NCBI GenBank assembly: GCA_025454955.1
Contig: JALONL010000004.1
Location: 62,001-126,000 of the forward strand
Direction: 5' to 3'
Source of the DNA: Bacteroidia bacterium
GTDB lineage: Bacteria > Bacteroidota > Bacteroidia > Palsa-965
DNA: 64,000 nt
In this document: piece after piece, positions 1 to 10,903 of the stretch
Numbering within the stretch: the first letter of the stretch is position 1
Layout: each line of letters begins with the position of its first letter
Notes under the pieces: generated by a model
What the model saw: only the letters and a program-made list of their open reading frames with translations
What the model was told of the DNA's origin: nothing
Databases searched by the model: none
Translations under genes and position numbers: made by a program

Positions 1-1001
1 ACCCTTCAACCAGTTTGCAGGGCAATGTATATTTCGGCAAGCTGTACAGTTCGGCCCGTGTGGCGGCGCGTATCGACTTTCCTACAAGGTTGCTGGTGTA
101 TCTCGAACCGGGCTTTACCTGGAATCGTTTGGATTATTTCAGAAGCAGTCCGGCTTTTTTCGAAGATACTAAGCCCGCTTATCTTATTCATCTCGACCGG
201 ATGAGTGAAATAAACGCAGGAATTCCGGTAAACAACAAAGGCCGTTTAATAGTAGGTGTAAGCCTTTCGTTTAACCGCGACCTGTACTACCAGACCGACG
301 ATTTCACTTCGGCCGATACGGTTGACCGCACCGATTTCAGGGTAGGTTCTACGCGACTATACTACGAGCGCAATACGTTAAATCGCAAGCAATACGCCTC
401 GCAGGGCACATACTTTGCCATACGCGCCCGCTATATTCAGGGCGAAGAGCTTTATGTGCCCGGCTCCACAGCGGTTATTCCCTCGCCTTTCAGGGCCGTA
501 CACAGCTGGGTGCAGATACGTATTACCTACGACACCTACTTCAAGGAGCGCGGACGCTGGCGTTTGGGCTTTCTGGGTGAAGCAGTGTATTCGTCGCAGC
601 CATTTTTCAGCAACTATACAGCCACACTGCTCAGCGCACCCGAGTTTCAGCCTACGCCCGAAAGCCGCACCTACTTTCTGCCGCAATTCAGGGCGCACCA
701 GTTTGCAGCGGTGGGTTTGAAAAGCATTTTCCTGCTCCGCAAAACGATCGACCTGCGCATAGAAGGCTACAGTTTTATGCCCTATCAGGCCATTATCCAG
801 CAGGCCGATAATACGGCAGCTTATGCGGCACCGCTCACCTTAAATGATTTCAACTACATTGCCATGGCTGCGGTAGTATGGCATTCACCGCTGGGGCCGG
901 TGAGTTTCAGCGTGAATCATTACAGCAACAATGGCGATCAGCCGTTCAGTTTCCTCTTTCATTTCGGCTACATCATTTTCAACCGCAAGGCGCTCGACTG
1001 A
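1..1001 (+). CDS. C-terminal part of an outer-membrane beta-barrel protein, probably patatin-like phospholipase
   Basis: The reading frame is open from the first base (codons start at position 3), so the N-terminus lies outside the window. The visible ~330 residues alternate aromatic and polar residues as expected of a BamA/TamA-type 16-strand barrel, and they end with a short hydrophobic terminal strand (GYIIFNRKALD). In Bacteroidota this kind of barrel is usually the C-terminal half of a patatin-like phospholipase, with the lipase domain and a POTRA domain in front. The catalytic part is not in the window, so the phospholipase assignment is inference; the barrel is what is seen. A BamA-like surface antigen without patatin is the main alternative. 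Confidence 0.65.
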   Translation, partial: PSTSLQGNVYFGKLYSSARVAARIDFPTRLLVYLEPGFTWNRLDYFRSSPAFFEDTKPAYLIHLDRMSEINAGIPVNNKGRLIVGVSLSFNRDLYYQTDDFTSADTVDRTDFRVGSTRLYYERNTLNRKQYASQGTYFAIRARYIQGEELYVPGSTAVIPSPFRAVHSWVQIRITYDTYFKERGRWRLGFLGEAVYSSQPFFSNYTATLLSAPEFQPTPESRTYFLPQFRAHQFAAVGLKSIFLLRKTIDLRIEGYSFMPYQAIIQQADNTAAYAAPLTLNDFNYIAMAAVVWHSPLGPVSFSVNHYSNNGDQPFSFLFHFGYIIFNRKALD

Positions 1002-1094
1002 TAATTTAGTTGAAGCAGAATTAACCGAACATACGGCAACTAATATCTTGAATCCTTTTTCTCTCTGATATCAGAACAGTTTCTTTGTACTATA

Positions 1095-1640
1095 TTATTT
1101 CATGTTTTCCTTTTGAATTTCTTGTGAAAGCCAATTCACATTCCTCTTATTTCTTCCGAATGAGACAACAGATGTTTGCTTATCAGGATCACAAATACTA
1201 TTGACAAGCAATTTATTTTCATGAAATATTATTGTGATTTGTTCTCCCCAGCTTCCTGAAAAAAAATCAGGCTGAGTTTTCGCTATATATACTTTATCAT
1301 CAACAAATACAGGTATCCATTCCATTTCTGTGGCAACCTTTTCGATTATCATATTCAATTTATCTGATGAAAGTTCAGTTTCGATTACCATAAATTTCAA
1401 TCGTTTGCGCTGAACCATGTAAAACAATATCCCAACTAAAAAACAAACGAGTGAAAAATAAATTGGAGTGCTGTTTATTGGCTTAACTATTCCATCTAAA
1501 TATGCTTTAACAGGAAAAAACACAAACATGAGTCCGGCTATACTCATTATTATTACTATTGAATAATGTGAAGAAGCTTGCCAGAAATCAAGCTTCAAAC
1601 GCTGATTAGCGATAGAATGATAAATACTCTCGGTATTCAT
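1095..1640 (-). CDS. Small two-TM membrane protein of unknown function
   Basis: This 181-residue protein has no family I recognise. Two hydrophobic segments are clear: residues ~27-48 and ~60-78. A short basic stretch (QRKRLK) and then a soluble C-terminal domain of about 100 residues follow, which should be cytoplasmic by the positive-inside rule. The coding sequence is AT-rich compared with the ribosomal block, as are the genes to its left in transcription order, which suggests an accessory region. It stands alone: 93 bases separate it from the barrel gene, which runs on the other strand. The ATG at 1640 is the only sensible start. Confidence 0.6.
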   Translation of the reverse strand: MNTESIYHSIANQRLKLDFWQASSHYSIVIIMSIAGLMFVFFPVKAYLDGIVKPINSTPIYFSLVCFLVGILFYMVQRKRLKFMVIETELSSDKLNMIIEKVATEMEWIPVFVDDKVYIAKTQPDFFSGSWGEQITIIFHENKLLVNSICDPDKQTSVVSFGRNKRNVNWLSQEIQKENMK

Positions 1641-1708
1641 TTGATTATTTTACTGTATCAATTTCTGTAATGAAATTTAATGAGGATATTTATCTCAGAA
1701 ACCTATAC

Positions 1709-2815
1709 TTACCTATCTAGCATAAACTCACCCGTCGCCTTCTCTTTCCCGTTCAATATCACCCCCACTTTATGCAGTCCGGTATAATACTGCCGTGTGG
1801 TAATTACTCTGAAACTATGCTTCTTTAGCACAGCCGTTGAGCTTCCGGCAGCATATTCCTTCTCACTTATTTTAAACACCTTTTTCGAAAACTGCCCGTT
1901 CTTCATTAAAAAGTAAATCGCATACTCAAGCCTTATGGTTTGCGGTTTCCGGCTGGCATTATTTACCGTAAACGACAATTCAAGATGTCCGCCAATTTTC
2001 ACTTTCGGCGTAAGCAGTTCAAAGTGTGAAATTGTAAGCGCAGGATCATCGGCAAGTTTGAAATGCTTCAACACTTCTGCATTGCCCTGTTTAAGCAATG
2101 TCCGGCATCCGTGCTTAACTATTGCATCGGTATTTTCGCCTAAGCCCTTCCAGCTTTTGGCAAGTGCAATTACAAGTTTCGGATGGTCTTTGGCAATATC
2201 GTTCAGGTTATTCGCCACACTTCTGCGTACATATTCCGACGAATCGGTTTTCAGGTTTTCGAGAATGGGCAATACCGGTTGCGGATTGGCTTTGAGTCCG
2301 GGCACAGCCATGCCCCAGGGCAAACGCGGCCTTGCGCCTTCGCTGGCCAACCTCCGCACATGATGATTTTTGTGTGTGCTCCAGGCCAGCATCTGTGCAA
2401 ACATTTTATCGCCATACTTTATCAGAAAAGGCCGCACCGCATACTCGCAACTGGCAAGTTCAGTCACCACTTCCATTGCCTTTACCGATGCGTCGAAATG
2501 ATTGATGCCGTACTTCTCGATATAATCAGGCAAAAACATATAGGCAAAACTCCGCTCAATGCTTTTGTCCTGAAGTATTGCCTTGGCCATATTCTTTACT
2601 ACCGGCGCAGCCTTTGCAAAAGCCGAAGGCATAAACTCATGCAGCACAACCGAACTGTGCTTCATACGGTCTTTTAGTTCTTTCTGCTCCCAGTCTTTGG
2701 TGAAAATGGCTTTGGTAAATTTCTTGCGGTCGAAATTAGGCAGGAATTGCCCGGCTATATTCGAGAAACTCTGGTAGAATGCGGGCGAGTAAAGGTCTTT
2801 GAGTAAAGTGCTCAT
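1709..2815 (-). CDS. alkC: AlkC-like DNA alkylation repair glycosylase
   Basis: The 368-residue protein has a HEAT-like repeat fold (residues ~1-250) with the family signature RRLASEGARPRLPWG near residue 155. After that comes a beta-rich Ig-like domain (~260-368). AlkC enzymes excise 3-methyladenine and 3-methylcytosine from alkylated DNA without flipping the base out, and a structurally known AlkC has the same HEAT plus Ig-like layout. The gene is monocistronic or the second of a loose minus-strand group (40 bases after the secreted unknown). A second, AlkD-type enzyme is encoded at 35158-35844. Function by family; confidence is good because both domains and the signature are present. Confidence 0.85.
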   Translation of the reverse strand: MSTLLKDLYSPAFYQSFSNIAGQFLPNFDRKKFTKAIFTKDWEQKELKDRMKHSSVVLHEFMPSAFAKAAPVVKNMAKAILQDKSIERSFAYMFLPDYIEKYGINHFDASVKAMEVVTELASCEYAVRPFLIKYGDKMFAQMLAWSTHKNHHVRRLASEGARPRLPWGMAVPGLKANPQPVLPILENLKTDSSEYVRRSVANNLNDIAKDHPKLVIALAKSWKGLGENTDAIVKHGCRTLLKQGNAEVLKHFKLADDPALTISHFELLTPKVKIGGHLELSFTVNNASRKPQTIRLEYAIYFLMKNGQFSKKVFKISEKEYAAGSSTAVLKKHSFRVITTRQYYTGLHKVGVILNGKEKATGEFMLDR

Positions 2816-2855
2816 TGGGCAATATTAGACATAGTTTTCAAATCGGCAGAAATAT

Positions 2856-3464
2856 TCAGGGAGTTAATACACTCAAAAACAACGCCTCAATTGCCATGTA
2901 GTCTTTCAATTCAGGTACACCTGTATAAATCTCAGAATAGTATTCGGGATGGCTAAATGTGTATCTTCTGAAGAGATTATCACCGATTTTAAACTCCACA
3001 ATATTGGTCACACCATCGATAACACCACCTCCTCTTCCCATTATTTCTCCTGTAACTATGTCGTAGTAATAATCGTTCATTTCAAGTTTTTTCTGATCCG
3101 GCAGTGAAAAAACATGCTTCTTCACTAATTGAGAAAACAATGTATCCAGATTTACAGAGGGATGAAGTGTGTCGCACACCAGCGAGTCGGATCCCTTCTT
3201 CACATAGTAATGATATGCTGTCCAGGAATTGTTATAGGCTAAAATCAGAAACGAAGGCTTGTCAAATGAACTCCATCTTTCAAACCTGATTTCGATCTTA
3301 TTTGACGAATGAAAAATTGATTTTGGTGTGAGATTATAATTTCTTTTGTAGAAGGTAGTAGTATCAAAAATTACATTGCCTAATGGCAACATATTTTCCT
3401 GGGCGCATAGCTTACCTGATAACGCCAAAATAAACATGGCAATAATCTGATGCAAATAATTCAT
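2856..3464 (-). CDS. Secreted protein of unknown function
   Basis: This 202-residue protein begins with a signal peptide (hydrophobic core IIAMFILALSGKLCA, cleavage probably after CA in LCAQE). The possible lipobox cysteine is at the wrong place for a clear lipoprotein call. The mature part is mixed alpha/beta with no motif I recognise. It has no T9SS sorting domain. AT-rich codon use matches the neighbouring genes. It lies 146 bases from the ankyrin gene and 40 bases before alkC on the same strand, so co-transcription with alkC is possible but not shown. Confidence 0.55.
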   Translation of the reverse strand: MNYLHQIIAMFILALSGKLCAQENMLPLGNVIFDTTTFYKRNYNLTPKSIFHSSNKIEIRFERWSSFDKPSFLILAYNNSWTAYHYYVKKGSDSLVCDTLHPSVNLDTLFSQLVKKHVFSLPDQKKLEMNDYYYDIVTGEIMGRGGGVIDGVTNIVEFKIGDNLFRRYTFSHPEYYSEIYTGVPELKDYMAIEALFLSVLTP

Positions 3465-3610
3465 ACGCGGATTTTTATGATTTTCTGCAATAAAACAATG
3501 CTATTCTGGAGATAAATTAATCATTATTGATTTACGGATGTAATAAACCTACACCCCGCCACTCATCCTTTAAAACGTTTATCCATCAACAATCGTACTT
3601 AAATCGAAAA

Positions 3611-5182
3611 CTATATCAAAATCAAATTAAGGCCGGTTCTGGTAATTACACATAACTCGGCATAGTCTTTATTTACATATAATCCCGTTATCTCTGAATC
3701 AAACTCAAATTTTTGCTCTTCTGAAATTTCTCCTTTTTTACAGTCAATAAAATTGAGCGTGTTACGTTTTGCCATCGCTACTTTACCGTTCGAAACAAAT
3801 GCCAGCGACACATTATCACTCTCGGCAATGCGCGATGGCAAACTTATACTCCATTCCATTTTCAGTGTTTTTTCATCGAGTGTGTAATATTCAATTTCTC
3901 CCGGAAAGAGAACCACCACACCATTTTCGGTAAATGAAAATGCACGTGAGGAATTTTCCCAGTCTTTAAAAAAAGTATGAAGCGGCGTGATATTCAGCTT
4001 CGAATCTATGTGATAAAGTATATAATATTCCTCCTGATCGTAACTCCAAAACGCGAAAAAATCTTCCTCTTTGCTCACCAATGGGAATATATTTCCATCT
4101 TGTGTGGGTACAGTAACTACTTCCCGGAAATCTTCGGACAATAAATTCAACTTCCAGCTATCAGCATTACATAAATAAACATTCTTGGAAGAAAGAGAGG
4201 TGATTTGCCTGATGTGAAGATCGTTATCTAATACTATTGTTTCAATTATTGAAAATGTGTGCGCATCAACTAGTAACAACTTATTATCAGCAGTAGGCAA
4301 GACAATACGCCCCAATCGATCAAATGCAAAATTCGTAATTCCTGAAATATCTGTAAATGCAATATCTGTCAGAATAAATTCGCCATAACTCCGCTTGTAT
4401 TTTACCAGCGAATAATCACGGGTTAATCCAATGAAAACGTTTTCCTCTGCAGGGCTTTGACTAAAATACTTTATGCGCTCAAAACTGAATCCCCCAACTG
4501 CTCCTTTGTTAATTGTATATTCCCCCAGTGCCGGGAATTTATTCAGAAAATAATCAAGGCATGATTTTCTTTTCCGGATCAACGCATCGTAGTATAGACT
4601 GCGGAGAGCTTTATGCGATTTCCATTTTTCGGTATTCTCATACACAAAGTCAAGTACATCCGGAAGATCAAGCCAGATCAGACTATGAGGCAACCCTCTC
4701 CCGTGACGATCATTTGCTTCTATATTAATGTGGTGCTTCAGATATACTTTTATGCATTCTATCGACTTGCATTGTAAATATTCCGGTTCTTCTCTGTTAA
4801 TTGTGGCACCTCCTGAAAGCAATAAATCTACAATCTCGGGTATATCAATTCTGGTGGCATGAAACAATTCATCGTGGTTCATGGCAGCTCCTTTTTGTAG
4901 AAGATACTCTGCCACTTCCTTGCTTGCCACCCATGACAGCGGCGTTACATAAACACCTGCCCGTTTCACATTTACATCAGCTCCATGCTGTACCAAATAC
5001 TGAACTATTTCTAAATTGTTTGCAGCAACGGCTATATGTAAAGGTGTATCATCCATCCATCCTTTGAGATGAATATCCTGAGGATTTTTCTTTAAATGTT
5101 TTTTTACTCCTTCATAATCATGCTTTTGGATTAGCTCAAAAATTTCAGGAATCTGTGTGTGATCTTTTTGATAGACATTCAT
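3611..5182 (-). CDS. Ankyrin-repeat protein with propeller-like C-terminal domain
   Basis: The N-terminal third (residues ~40-165) carries ankyrin repeats; the clearest is TPLHIAVAANNLEIVQYLVQ followed by HGADVN, and more degenerate copies follow. From residue ~225 to the end (523) the sequence is a run of short beta blades of the type seen in WD40/YVTN propellers (for example ITNFAFDRLGRIVLPTADNK and the repeated pattern of a label, a loop and a DxH/D). There is no signal peptide, so the protein is probably cytoplasmic and a binding scaffold. Ankyrin plus propeller is an uncommon pairing. No catalytic residues are visible and the partner is unknown. The adjacent Fic gene upstream is transcribed the same way but 99 bases separate the two. 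Confidence 0.7.
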   Translation of the reverse strand: MNVYQKDHTQIPEIFELIQKHDYEGVKKHLKKNPQDIHLKGWMDDTPLHIAVAANNLEIVQYLVQHGADVNVKRAGVYVTPLSWVASKEVAEYLLQKGAAMNHDELFHATRIDIPEIVDLLLSGGATINREEPEYLQCKSIECIKVYLKHHINIEANDRHGRGLPHSLIWLDLPDVLDFVYENTEKWKSHKALRSLYYDALIRKRKSCLDYFLNKFPALGEYTINKGAVGGFSFERIKYFSQSPAEENVFIGLTRDYSLVKYKRSYGEFILTDIAFTDISGITNFAFDRLGRIVLPTADNKLLLVDAHTFSIIETIVLDNDLHIRQITSLSSKNVYLCNADSWKLNLLSEDFREVVTVPTQDGNIFPLVSKEEDFFAFWSYDQEEYYILYHIDSKLNITPLHTFFKDWENSSRAFSFTENGVVVLFPGEIEYYTLDEKTLKMEWSISLPSRIAESDNVSLAFVSNGKVAMAKRNTLNFIDCKKGEISEEQKFEFDSEITGLYVNKDYAELCVITRTGLNLILI

Positions 5183-5281
5183 ATTAACGCATTTTCAGTA
5201 TTAGCATGGGCAAAATCCTCCGGCTACATTTGAAAATCTTTGGCAAAATTTCCGGTAAATCACGAAACGGTACTATTTAAT

Positions 5282-6067
5282 TTAACCCATAACGGATTGG
5301 GGAAGCATGCTCAAAAAAGGCAAAGCCGATGAATAATTCAACAAATCATATTCCAATCCCAACACACGAATATTATTATAATAAGACTGATGATGTGCAT
5401 AATAGAAGCGTTCCGACTGCACAAACCATGCTTTCGCACCCAGCTTTTCGGCAAGAAACCATTTTTCTATCAGTCGTGCAGTTCTCCCATTACCATCTTC
5501 AAAAGGATGTATTTTCAGAAAGATCAGATGAAGCATGGACGCAAAGAAAAGTACTTCTGCAAAGGCTAATTCTCCAACAAGCAAAGTTTGCAGATCGTTG
5601 TAAAACTTCTGCATCTCTCCTTCTACTTGTCCGGGAAGCGCTGCCACATACTCAATTTTCCCCTCAGACGTAATCACAAACATATTACCGTTTCTGAACT
5701 TTCCCTGCTGTGCCGGTTGCAGAATATGCTTAGTAAGCAATGCATGTGCCCCGGATATTGTTGCCGGTGTTAATGAATTGGTTTGCGCAAAAAAATACGC
5801 ATCATACAAATCATCAATCTTACGCGTGTAGTCGGGAAGAAAATGCGCGCCTAAACGTTTGTGTTTTATATAGGAGTCAAGCTCTATGGGCTCGCCTTCA
5901 ATTTTGGAAGAAAACACCGCCGAAACGGATGTGTAAAAACTGAATGAATCAATACTAAGTTCGCTATCCTTCAAAGCCTCAAATTTTGTTTGCACCAATT
6001 CATCGAAACCATTCATATATGGCTCCAGCAAATCAACCGGCAAAATCTGAAGTTCTGTAAATCGCAT
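5282..6067 (-). CDS. Fic family protein (AMP transferase type) with N-terminal inhibitory helix
   Basis: The canonical Fic motif HPFEDGNGR is at residues 187-195, with the catalytic His187 and the Asp/Asn/Arg needed for nucleotide and metal binding all intact. An inhibitory motif of the form S/TxxxEG is present at residues 53-58 (SSKIEG), so this is a self-inhibited class II Fic protein, in which the Glu finger blocks productive ATP binding. Such enzymes usually AMPylate a protein target. The 261-residue length is typical of the short Fic/DOC-like family with a C-terminal helical bundle and no winged helix. The target cannot be told; no antitoxin-like small gene sits next to it. Confidence 0.88.
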   Translation of the reverse strand: MRFTELQILPVDLLEPYMNGFDELVQTKFEALKDSELSIDSFSFYTSVSAVFSSKIEGEPIELDSYIKHKRLGAHFLPDYTRKIDDLYDAYFFAQTNSLTPATISGAHALLTKHILQPAQQGKFRNGNMFVITSEGKIEYVAALPGQVEGEMQKFYNDLQTLLVGELAFAEVLFFASMLHLIFLKIHPFEDGNGRTARLIEKWFLAEKLGAKAWFVQSERFYYAHHQSYYNNIRVLGLEYDLLNYSSALPFLSMLPQSVMG

Positions 6068-6123
6068 AGAGAATAAATTATCCTCTCTTCAAGTCATTCA
6101 ATAGTATTAATTTATCGTAATAC

Positions 6124-6444
6124 TTACGCCTGCCCCTTGGGCCCGCCAAAATTCATCGGAAACGCATTCGGCCCCGGAAAATCAGCATCCACAATGGCAC
6201 CATTGAGCGACTCAAAACGGGTTACGTTTTCTTTCAGCGCTTTCATGAGCCGCTTGGCGTGTTGCGGAGTAAGAATAATGCGCGATTTTACGCGGGCTTT
6301 GGGCACACCGGGCATTACGGTAATAAAGTCGATCACAAATTCTGAAGTGGAATGAGTAATTACGGCCAGATTGGAGTATATGCCTTCTGCCACTTCTTCG
6401 CTCAGTTCGATATTGAGTTGCTGGTTGTTTTCAGGTTCGTTCAT
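6124..6444 (-). CDS. DUF3467 family protein
   Basis: The 106-residue protein matches the DUF3467 pattern: an acidic start, a central segment YSNLAVITHSTSEFVIDF and then a basic helix with KSRIILTPQHAKRLMKALKEN. Its function is unknown. Its position just downstream of rpoC is, to my knowledge, a recurrent arrangement in Bacteroidota, although here an intrinsic terminator lies between the two genes. It may therefore be expressed by readthrough from rpoBC or from its own promoter. It is soluble, with no signal peptide. Confidence 0.8.
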   Translation of the reverse strand: MNEPENNQQLNIELSEEVAEGIYSNLAVITHSTSEFVIDFITVMPGVPKARVKSRIILTPQHAKRLMKALKENVTRFESLNGAIVDADFPGPNAFPMNFGGPKGQA

Positions 6445-6501
6445 TTTGTGTGATGTTTACTTTATGTGAGGATAAAGGTACGTGGCATTGGCTGCTCATC
6501 C

Positions 6502-6540
6502 AAAAAACGAAGCCCGTACTTTTTTGTGTACGGGCTTCGT
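6502..6540 (-). terminator. Intrinsic terminator of the rpoBC operon
   Basis: A perfect 13-bp inverted repeat (ACGAAGCCCGTAC at 6507-6519 with its complement at 6528-6540) with an 8-base loop is followed on the minus strand by a run of T (6502-6507). It begins 23 bases after the rpoC stop codon. Confidence 0.93.
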
Positions 6541-6563
6541 GTAAGTGTGAGAAAGCTGTTTGG

Positions 6564-9500
6564 TTACATTTCCGAACCAATGGCCTCTTTCTTGGCAGCC
6601 ATAAGCTTTTCGTACTCGTCTTTTGAGCCCACCACGAGTTTCTCGTAGCTGCGCAAACCGGTACCGGCAGGAATAAGGTGACCCACGATTACGTTTTCCT
6701 TCAAACCAAGCAGGGTGTCCTGCTTGCCGTTTACTGCTGCTTCGTTCAGTACCTTGGTGGTTTCCTGGAACGATGCGGCCGATACCCAGCTATTGGTTTG
6801 CAGCGAAGCGCGGGTAATACCCTGCAGGATCTGACTTGAGGTAGCAGCCACGGCATCGCGGGCTTCAACCAGTTTCAGGTCTTTGCGCTTGAGCATCGAG
6901 TTCTCGTCGCGGAGTTTGCGGGCAGAAATAATCTGGCCGGCTTTCATGCTCTGCGACTCGCCCGGATCAACCACTACCTTCTTGCCGTAGAGACGATCGT
7001 TCTCTTCCATGAAGTCGGTTTTGTTGGCAATCTGGGTTTCAAGGAACATGGTATCGCCCGGTTCGTCGATTTCCACTTTACGCATCATCTGGCGAACAAT
7101 CACCTCGAAGTGCTTATCGTTGATTTTTACACCCTGTAAGCGGTAAACTTCCTGCACTTCGTTTACAAGATACTCTTGTACCGATGTGGGGCCTTTGATG
7201 GCCAGAATATCGCCGGGGCTGATGGCTCCGTCGGAAAGGGCTTCACCCGCACGGATAAAGTCGTTTTCCTGAACGAGAATGTGTTTCGACAGCGGAACGA
7301 GGTAGGTTTTACGCTCGCCCGTGCGCGACTCCACAAGCACCTCGCGGTTACCGCGCTTGATCTTGCCAAACGATACCACACCGTCGATTTCCGATACCAC
7401 CGCCGGATTCGACGGGTTACGGGCTTCAAACAGTTCGGTAACGCGGGGCAGACCACCCGTGATATCGCCTGACTTACCTACCGCACGCGGAATCTTAACC
7501 AGAATCTGGCCGGCTTCCACTTTGGCCTCATCGTCAACCACAATGTGCGACGATACAGGAATGTTGTAGGTTTTCAGTATTTCGTCGCCGTTCACAATAC
7601 GGATCGACGGGTTCTTGGTCTTGTCTTTCGATTCGATGATTACCTTTTCACGGAAGCCGGTCTGTTCGTCAGACTCTTCGCGGAATGTTACACCTTCTTC
7701 AATGTGCTCGAACGCAAGCGTACCGGCAAAGTCTGATACGATTACGGCGTTGTACGGATCCCAGTCGCAAATGAGCTGACCTTTCTTCAGTGTTTCGCCG
7801 TTTTTCACGTAAAGCTGTGCACCGTAAGGTACGTTGCCTGTGGTGAGCACAATGCCTGTGTTCACATCCACAATACGCATCTCGGCCGAACGGCCAATTA
7901 CCACGTCAACGCTGTCGCCTTCGGCCGTTTTGCGGCGTACGGTGCGGAGTTCGTCGATTTCGATTACACCGTCGTACTTGGCTTCGAGTTTCGAAGCGGT
8001 AGCAGCACCTCCTGCCACACCACCTACGTGGAAGGTACGGAGTGTAAGCTGTGTACCAGGCTCACCGATTGACTGCGCGGCAATTACACCTACAGCCTCG
8101 CCCATCTGCACCATGCGGCCGGTGGCAAGGTTACGTCCGTAACACTTCGCGCACACACCCAGCTTCGATTCGCAGGTAAGCACCGAACGGATCTCCACCG
8201 ACTCAATGGCCGAGTTGTCGATACGTATGGCAAACTCTTCGGTAATCTGTTCGCCGGCAGCAATAATAAGATCGCCGCTCTGCGGATCATACACATCATG
8301 CACTGCGGTACGGCCAAGGATACGGTCGTAGAGTGATTCCACGATTTCCTCGTTCTTCTTGAGCGGTGTGGCCACCAGCCCGCGAAGTGTGCCGCAGTCG
8401 CTTTCGGTAATGATTACATCCTGGGCCACGTCAACCAGACGGCGGGTAAGATAACCGGCGTCGGCTGTTTTGAGCGCGGTATCGGCAAGACCTTTACGCG
8501 CACCGTGGGTAGAGATGAAGTACTCGAGAATGGACAGACCTTCCTTGAAGTTCGAGAGTACCGGGTTTTCGATAATCTCGCCGCCAGCCGAACCAGCTTT
8601 CGACGGCTTGGCCATAAGACCACGCATACCGCCAAGCTGTTTGATCTGCTCTTTCGAACCACGGGCACCTGAGTCGAGCATCATGTAAACCGGGTTGAAA
8701 CCCTGACGGTCTGACGAAAGCTGATCGAGTACGCGCTTGGTTACCTTCGAGTTGGTGTGTGTCCAGATGTCGATAATCTGGTTGTAACGCTCGTTGTTGG
8801 TGATGAAGCCCATGTTGTAGTTCATCATCACTTCTTCCACTTCTTCGTGGGCTTTGGCAATGAGCGTTTCTTTTTCTTCGGGGATAATAATATCGCCGAG
8901 GTTGAACGAGAGACCGCCGCGGAAAGCTGCTTTAAATCCGAGTTCCTTAATATCATCAAGGAATTTCGAAGTGGCTGCCATACCAGTTTCTTTCAATACA
9001 TAACCGATAATATCGCGGAGCGATTTCTTGGTGAGAAGCTCGTTGATATAACCTACTTCGCGCGGTACTACCTGGTTGAACAGGATACGGCCAAGTGTGG
9101 TTTCAATTACTTTGGATGAAAGTGTACCGTCGCCGTCTTTCTCGCGGTAGTTGTCGATCTTCACCTGTACGTTGGCGTTCAGGTGAACACGGCCTTCGTT
9201 GTAGGCAATAATGGCTTCCTCTGCGTTGTAGAAACGCAGGCCCTGACCTTTTACGGTAATCTTGTCGTCGGTCTTCATGCCCTTGGTCATGTAGTACAGA
9301 CCAAGTACCATGTCCTGCGAGGGAACCGCAATAGGCGCACCGTTTGCAGGGTTCAGGATGTTGTGCGAAGCCAGCATGAGCACCTGAGCCTCCAAAATGG
9401 CGGCGTTGCCCAGCGGTACGTGCACAGCCATCTGGTCACCGTCGAAGTCGGCGTTGAAAGCCGTACATACGAGCGGGTGAAGCTGAATGGCTTTTCCTTC

Positions 9501-10868
9501 GATAAGTTTGGGCTGGAAAGCCTGAATACCGAGACGGTGCAGCGTGGGGGCGCGGTTCAGCAGAACCGGGTGGCCTTTGAGTACATTCTCCAGAATGTCC
9601 CATACCACGGCATCCTTACGATCTACAATCTTCTTGGCCGACTTCACCGTTTTCACGATTCCGCGCTCAATGAGTTTGCGGATGATAAACGGCTTGAAGA
9701 GCTCGGCTGCCATTTCTTTGGGCAAACCGCACTCGTGAAGTTTAAGCTCAGGACCTACCACAATTACCGAACGTGCCGAGTAATCCACACGCTTACCGAG
9801 CAGGTTCTGACGGAAGCGGCCCTGCTTACCTTTCAGTGAGTCAGAGAGCGATTTCAGCGCACGGTTCGATTCGGTTTTCACCGCGTTCGATTTACGGCTG
9901 TTGTCGAAGAGTGAGTCAACAGCTTCCTGAAGCATACGTTTCTCGTTGCGGAGAATTACGTCAGGAGCTTTGATCTCGATCAGTCGCTTGAGGCGGTTGT
10001 TACGAATGATTACACGACGGTAGAGGTCGTTAAGGTCAGACGTGGCAAAGCGGCCGCCATCCAGCGGAACGAGGGGGCGCAGTTCGGGCGGAATCACCGG
10101 AACTACTTTAATAATCATCCAGCCCGGGTTGTTTTCAACCACTTTGTTGGCCTGGCGGAAAGCTTCTACCACCTGCAGGCGCTTGAGCGCTTCGTTCTTA
10201 CGCTGCTGCGAGGTTTCGGTGTTGGCTTTGTGACGGAGTTCGTACGAAAGCTCGTCGAGGTTGATACCACGGAGCAGATCGTACAAGGCTTCGGCACCCA
10301 TTTTGGCCACAAACTTGTTCGGATCGGCATCGTCGAGATACTGATTCTCTTTGGGCAGGGTTTCGAGAATTTCGAGGTACTGTTCTTCGGTGAGGAAGTC
10401 CATATACTGGATTCCGTCTTTCCCTTTTACCCCGGGCTGAATCACCACATAACGCTCGTAATAGATAATCATATCGAGCTTCTTGGTGGGCAGTCCGAGC
10501 AGGTAGCCGATTTTGTTCGGCAATGAGCGGAAATACCAGATATGCGCCACCGGCACAGTGAGGTTGATGTGACCCATGCGCTCGCGGCGCACTTTTTTCT
10601 CGGTCACTTCCACACCGCAACGGTCGCAGGTAATGCCTTTGTAGCGGATACGCTTGTATTTACCGCAGTGGCATTCCCAGTCTTTCACCGGCCCGAAAAT
10701 ACGCTCGCAGAACAGGCCGTCGCGTTCGGGCTTGTAGGTGCGGTAGTTAATTGTTTCGGGCTTGAGTACTTCTCCGCTCGAACGCTCCAGAATCGACTCG
10801 GGTGAGGCGAGGCTGATGGTGATCTGCGAGAAGTTACTCTTTACTTTGACTTCTTTGCGAAATGACAT
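6564..10868 (-). CDS. rpoC: DNA-directed RNA polymerase subunit beta'
   Basis: This is full-length RpoC of 1434 residues, the usual size in Bacteroidota. The N-terminal zinc finger (CHCG near residue 66, then CDRC), the catalytic [12 protein letters not shown] with three metal-binding aspartates (~467-478) and the second zinc site ([11 protein letters not shown], ~897-907) are all intact. It binds beta and the DNA template in the core enzyme. It starts 35 bases after the rpoB stop and shares its transcript. The start codon ATG gives the usual [13 protein letters not shown]. Nothing is truncated. Confidence 0.99.
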   Translation of the reverse strand: MSFRKEVKVKSNFSQITISLASPESILERSSGEVLKPETINYRTYKPERDGLFCERIFGPVKDWECHCGKYKRIRYKGITCDRCGVEVTEKKVRRERMGHINLTVPVAHIWYFRSLPNKIGYLLGLPTKKLDMIIYYERYVVIQPGVKGKDGIQYMDFLTEEQYLEILETLPKENQYLDDADPNKFVAKMGAEALYDLLRGINLDELSYELRHKANTETSQQRKNEALKRLQVVEAFRQANKVVENNPGWMIIKVVPVIPPELRPLVPLDGGRFATSDLNDLYRRVIIRNNRLKRLIEIKAPDVILRNEKRMLQEAVDSLFDNSRKSNAVKTESNRALKSLSDSLKGKQGRFRQNLLGKRVDYSARSVIVVGPELKLHECGLPKEMAAELFKPFIIRKLIERGIVKTVKSAKKIVDRKDAVVWDILENVLKGHPVLLNRAPTLHRLGIQAFQPKLIEGKAIQLHPLVCTAFNADFDGDQMAVHVPLGNAAILEAQVLMLASHNILNPANGAPIAVPSQDMVLGLYYMTKGMKTDDKITVKGQGLRFYNAEEAIIAYNEGRVHLNANVQVKIDNYREKDGDGTLSSKVIETTLGRILFNQVVPREVGYINELLTKKSLRDIIGYVLKETGMAATSKFLDDIKELGFKAAFRGGLSFNLGDIIIPEEKETLIAKAHEEVEEVMMNYNMGFITNNERYNQIIDIWTHTNSKVTKRVLDQLSSDRQGFNPVYMMLDSGARGSKEQIKQLGGMRGLMAKPSKAGSAGGEIIENPVLSNFKEGLSILEYFISTHGARKGLADTALKTADAGYLTRRLVDVAQDVIITESDCGTLRGLVATPLKKNEEIVESLYDRILGRTAVHDVYDPQSGDLIIAAGEQITEEFAIRIDNSAIESVEIRSVLTCESKLGVCAKCYGRNLATGRMVQMGEAVGVIAAQSIGEPGTQLTLRTFHVGGVAGGAATASKLEAKYDGVIEIDELRTVRRKTAEGDSVDVVIGRSAEMRIVDVNTGIVLTTGNVPYGAQLYVKNGETLKKGQLICDWDPYNAVIVSDFAGTLAFEHIEEGVTFREESDEQTGFREKVIIESKDKTKNPSIRIVNGDEILKTYNIPVSSHIVVDDEAKVEAGQILVKIPRAVGKSGDITGGLPRVTELFEARNPSNPAVVSEIDGVVSFGKIKRGNREVLVESRTGERKTYLVPLSKHILVQENDFIRAGEALSDGAISPGDILAIKGPTSVQEYLVNEVQEVYRLQGVKINDKHFEVIVRQMMRKVEIDEPGDTMFLETQIANKTDFMEENDRLYGKKVVVDPGESQSMKAGQIISARKLRDENSMLKRKDLKLVEARDAVAATSSQILQGITRASLQTNSWVSAASFQETTKVLNEAAVNGKQDTLLGLKENVIVGHLIPAGTGLRSYEKLVVGSKDEYEKLMAAKKEAIGSEM

Positions 10869-10903
10869 ATCGCTTGTTTTTCGTTCGTGAATCAGAAGTT
10901 CCT

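Noticed and set aside
1002..6123. Insertion sequence or transferred island bounded by repeats
   Set aside because: The stretch is AT-richer, but no transposase, terminal inverted repeats or direct repeats were found at its borders.
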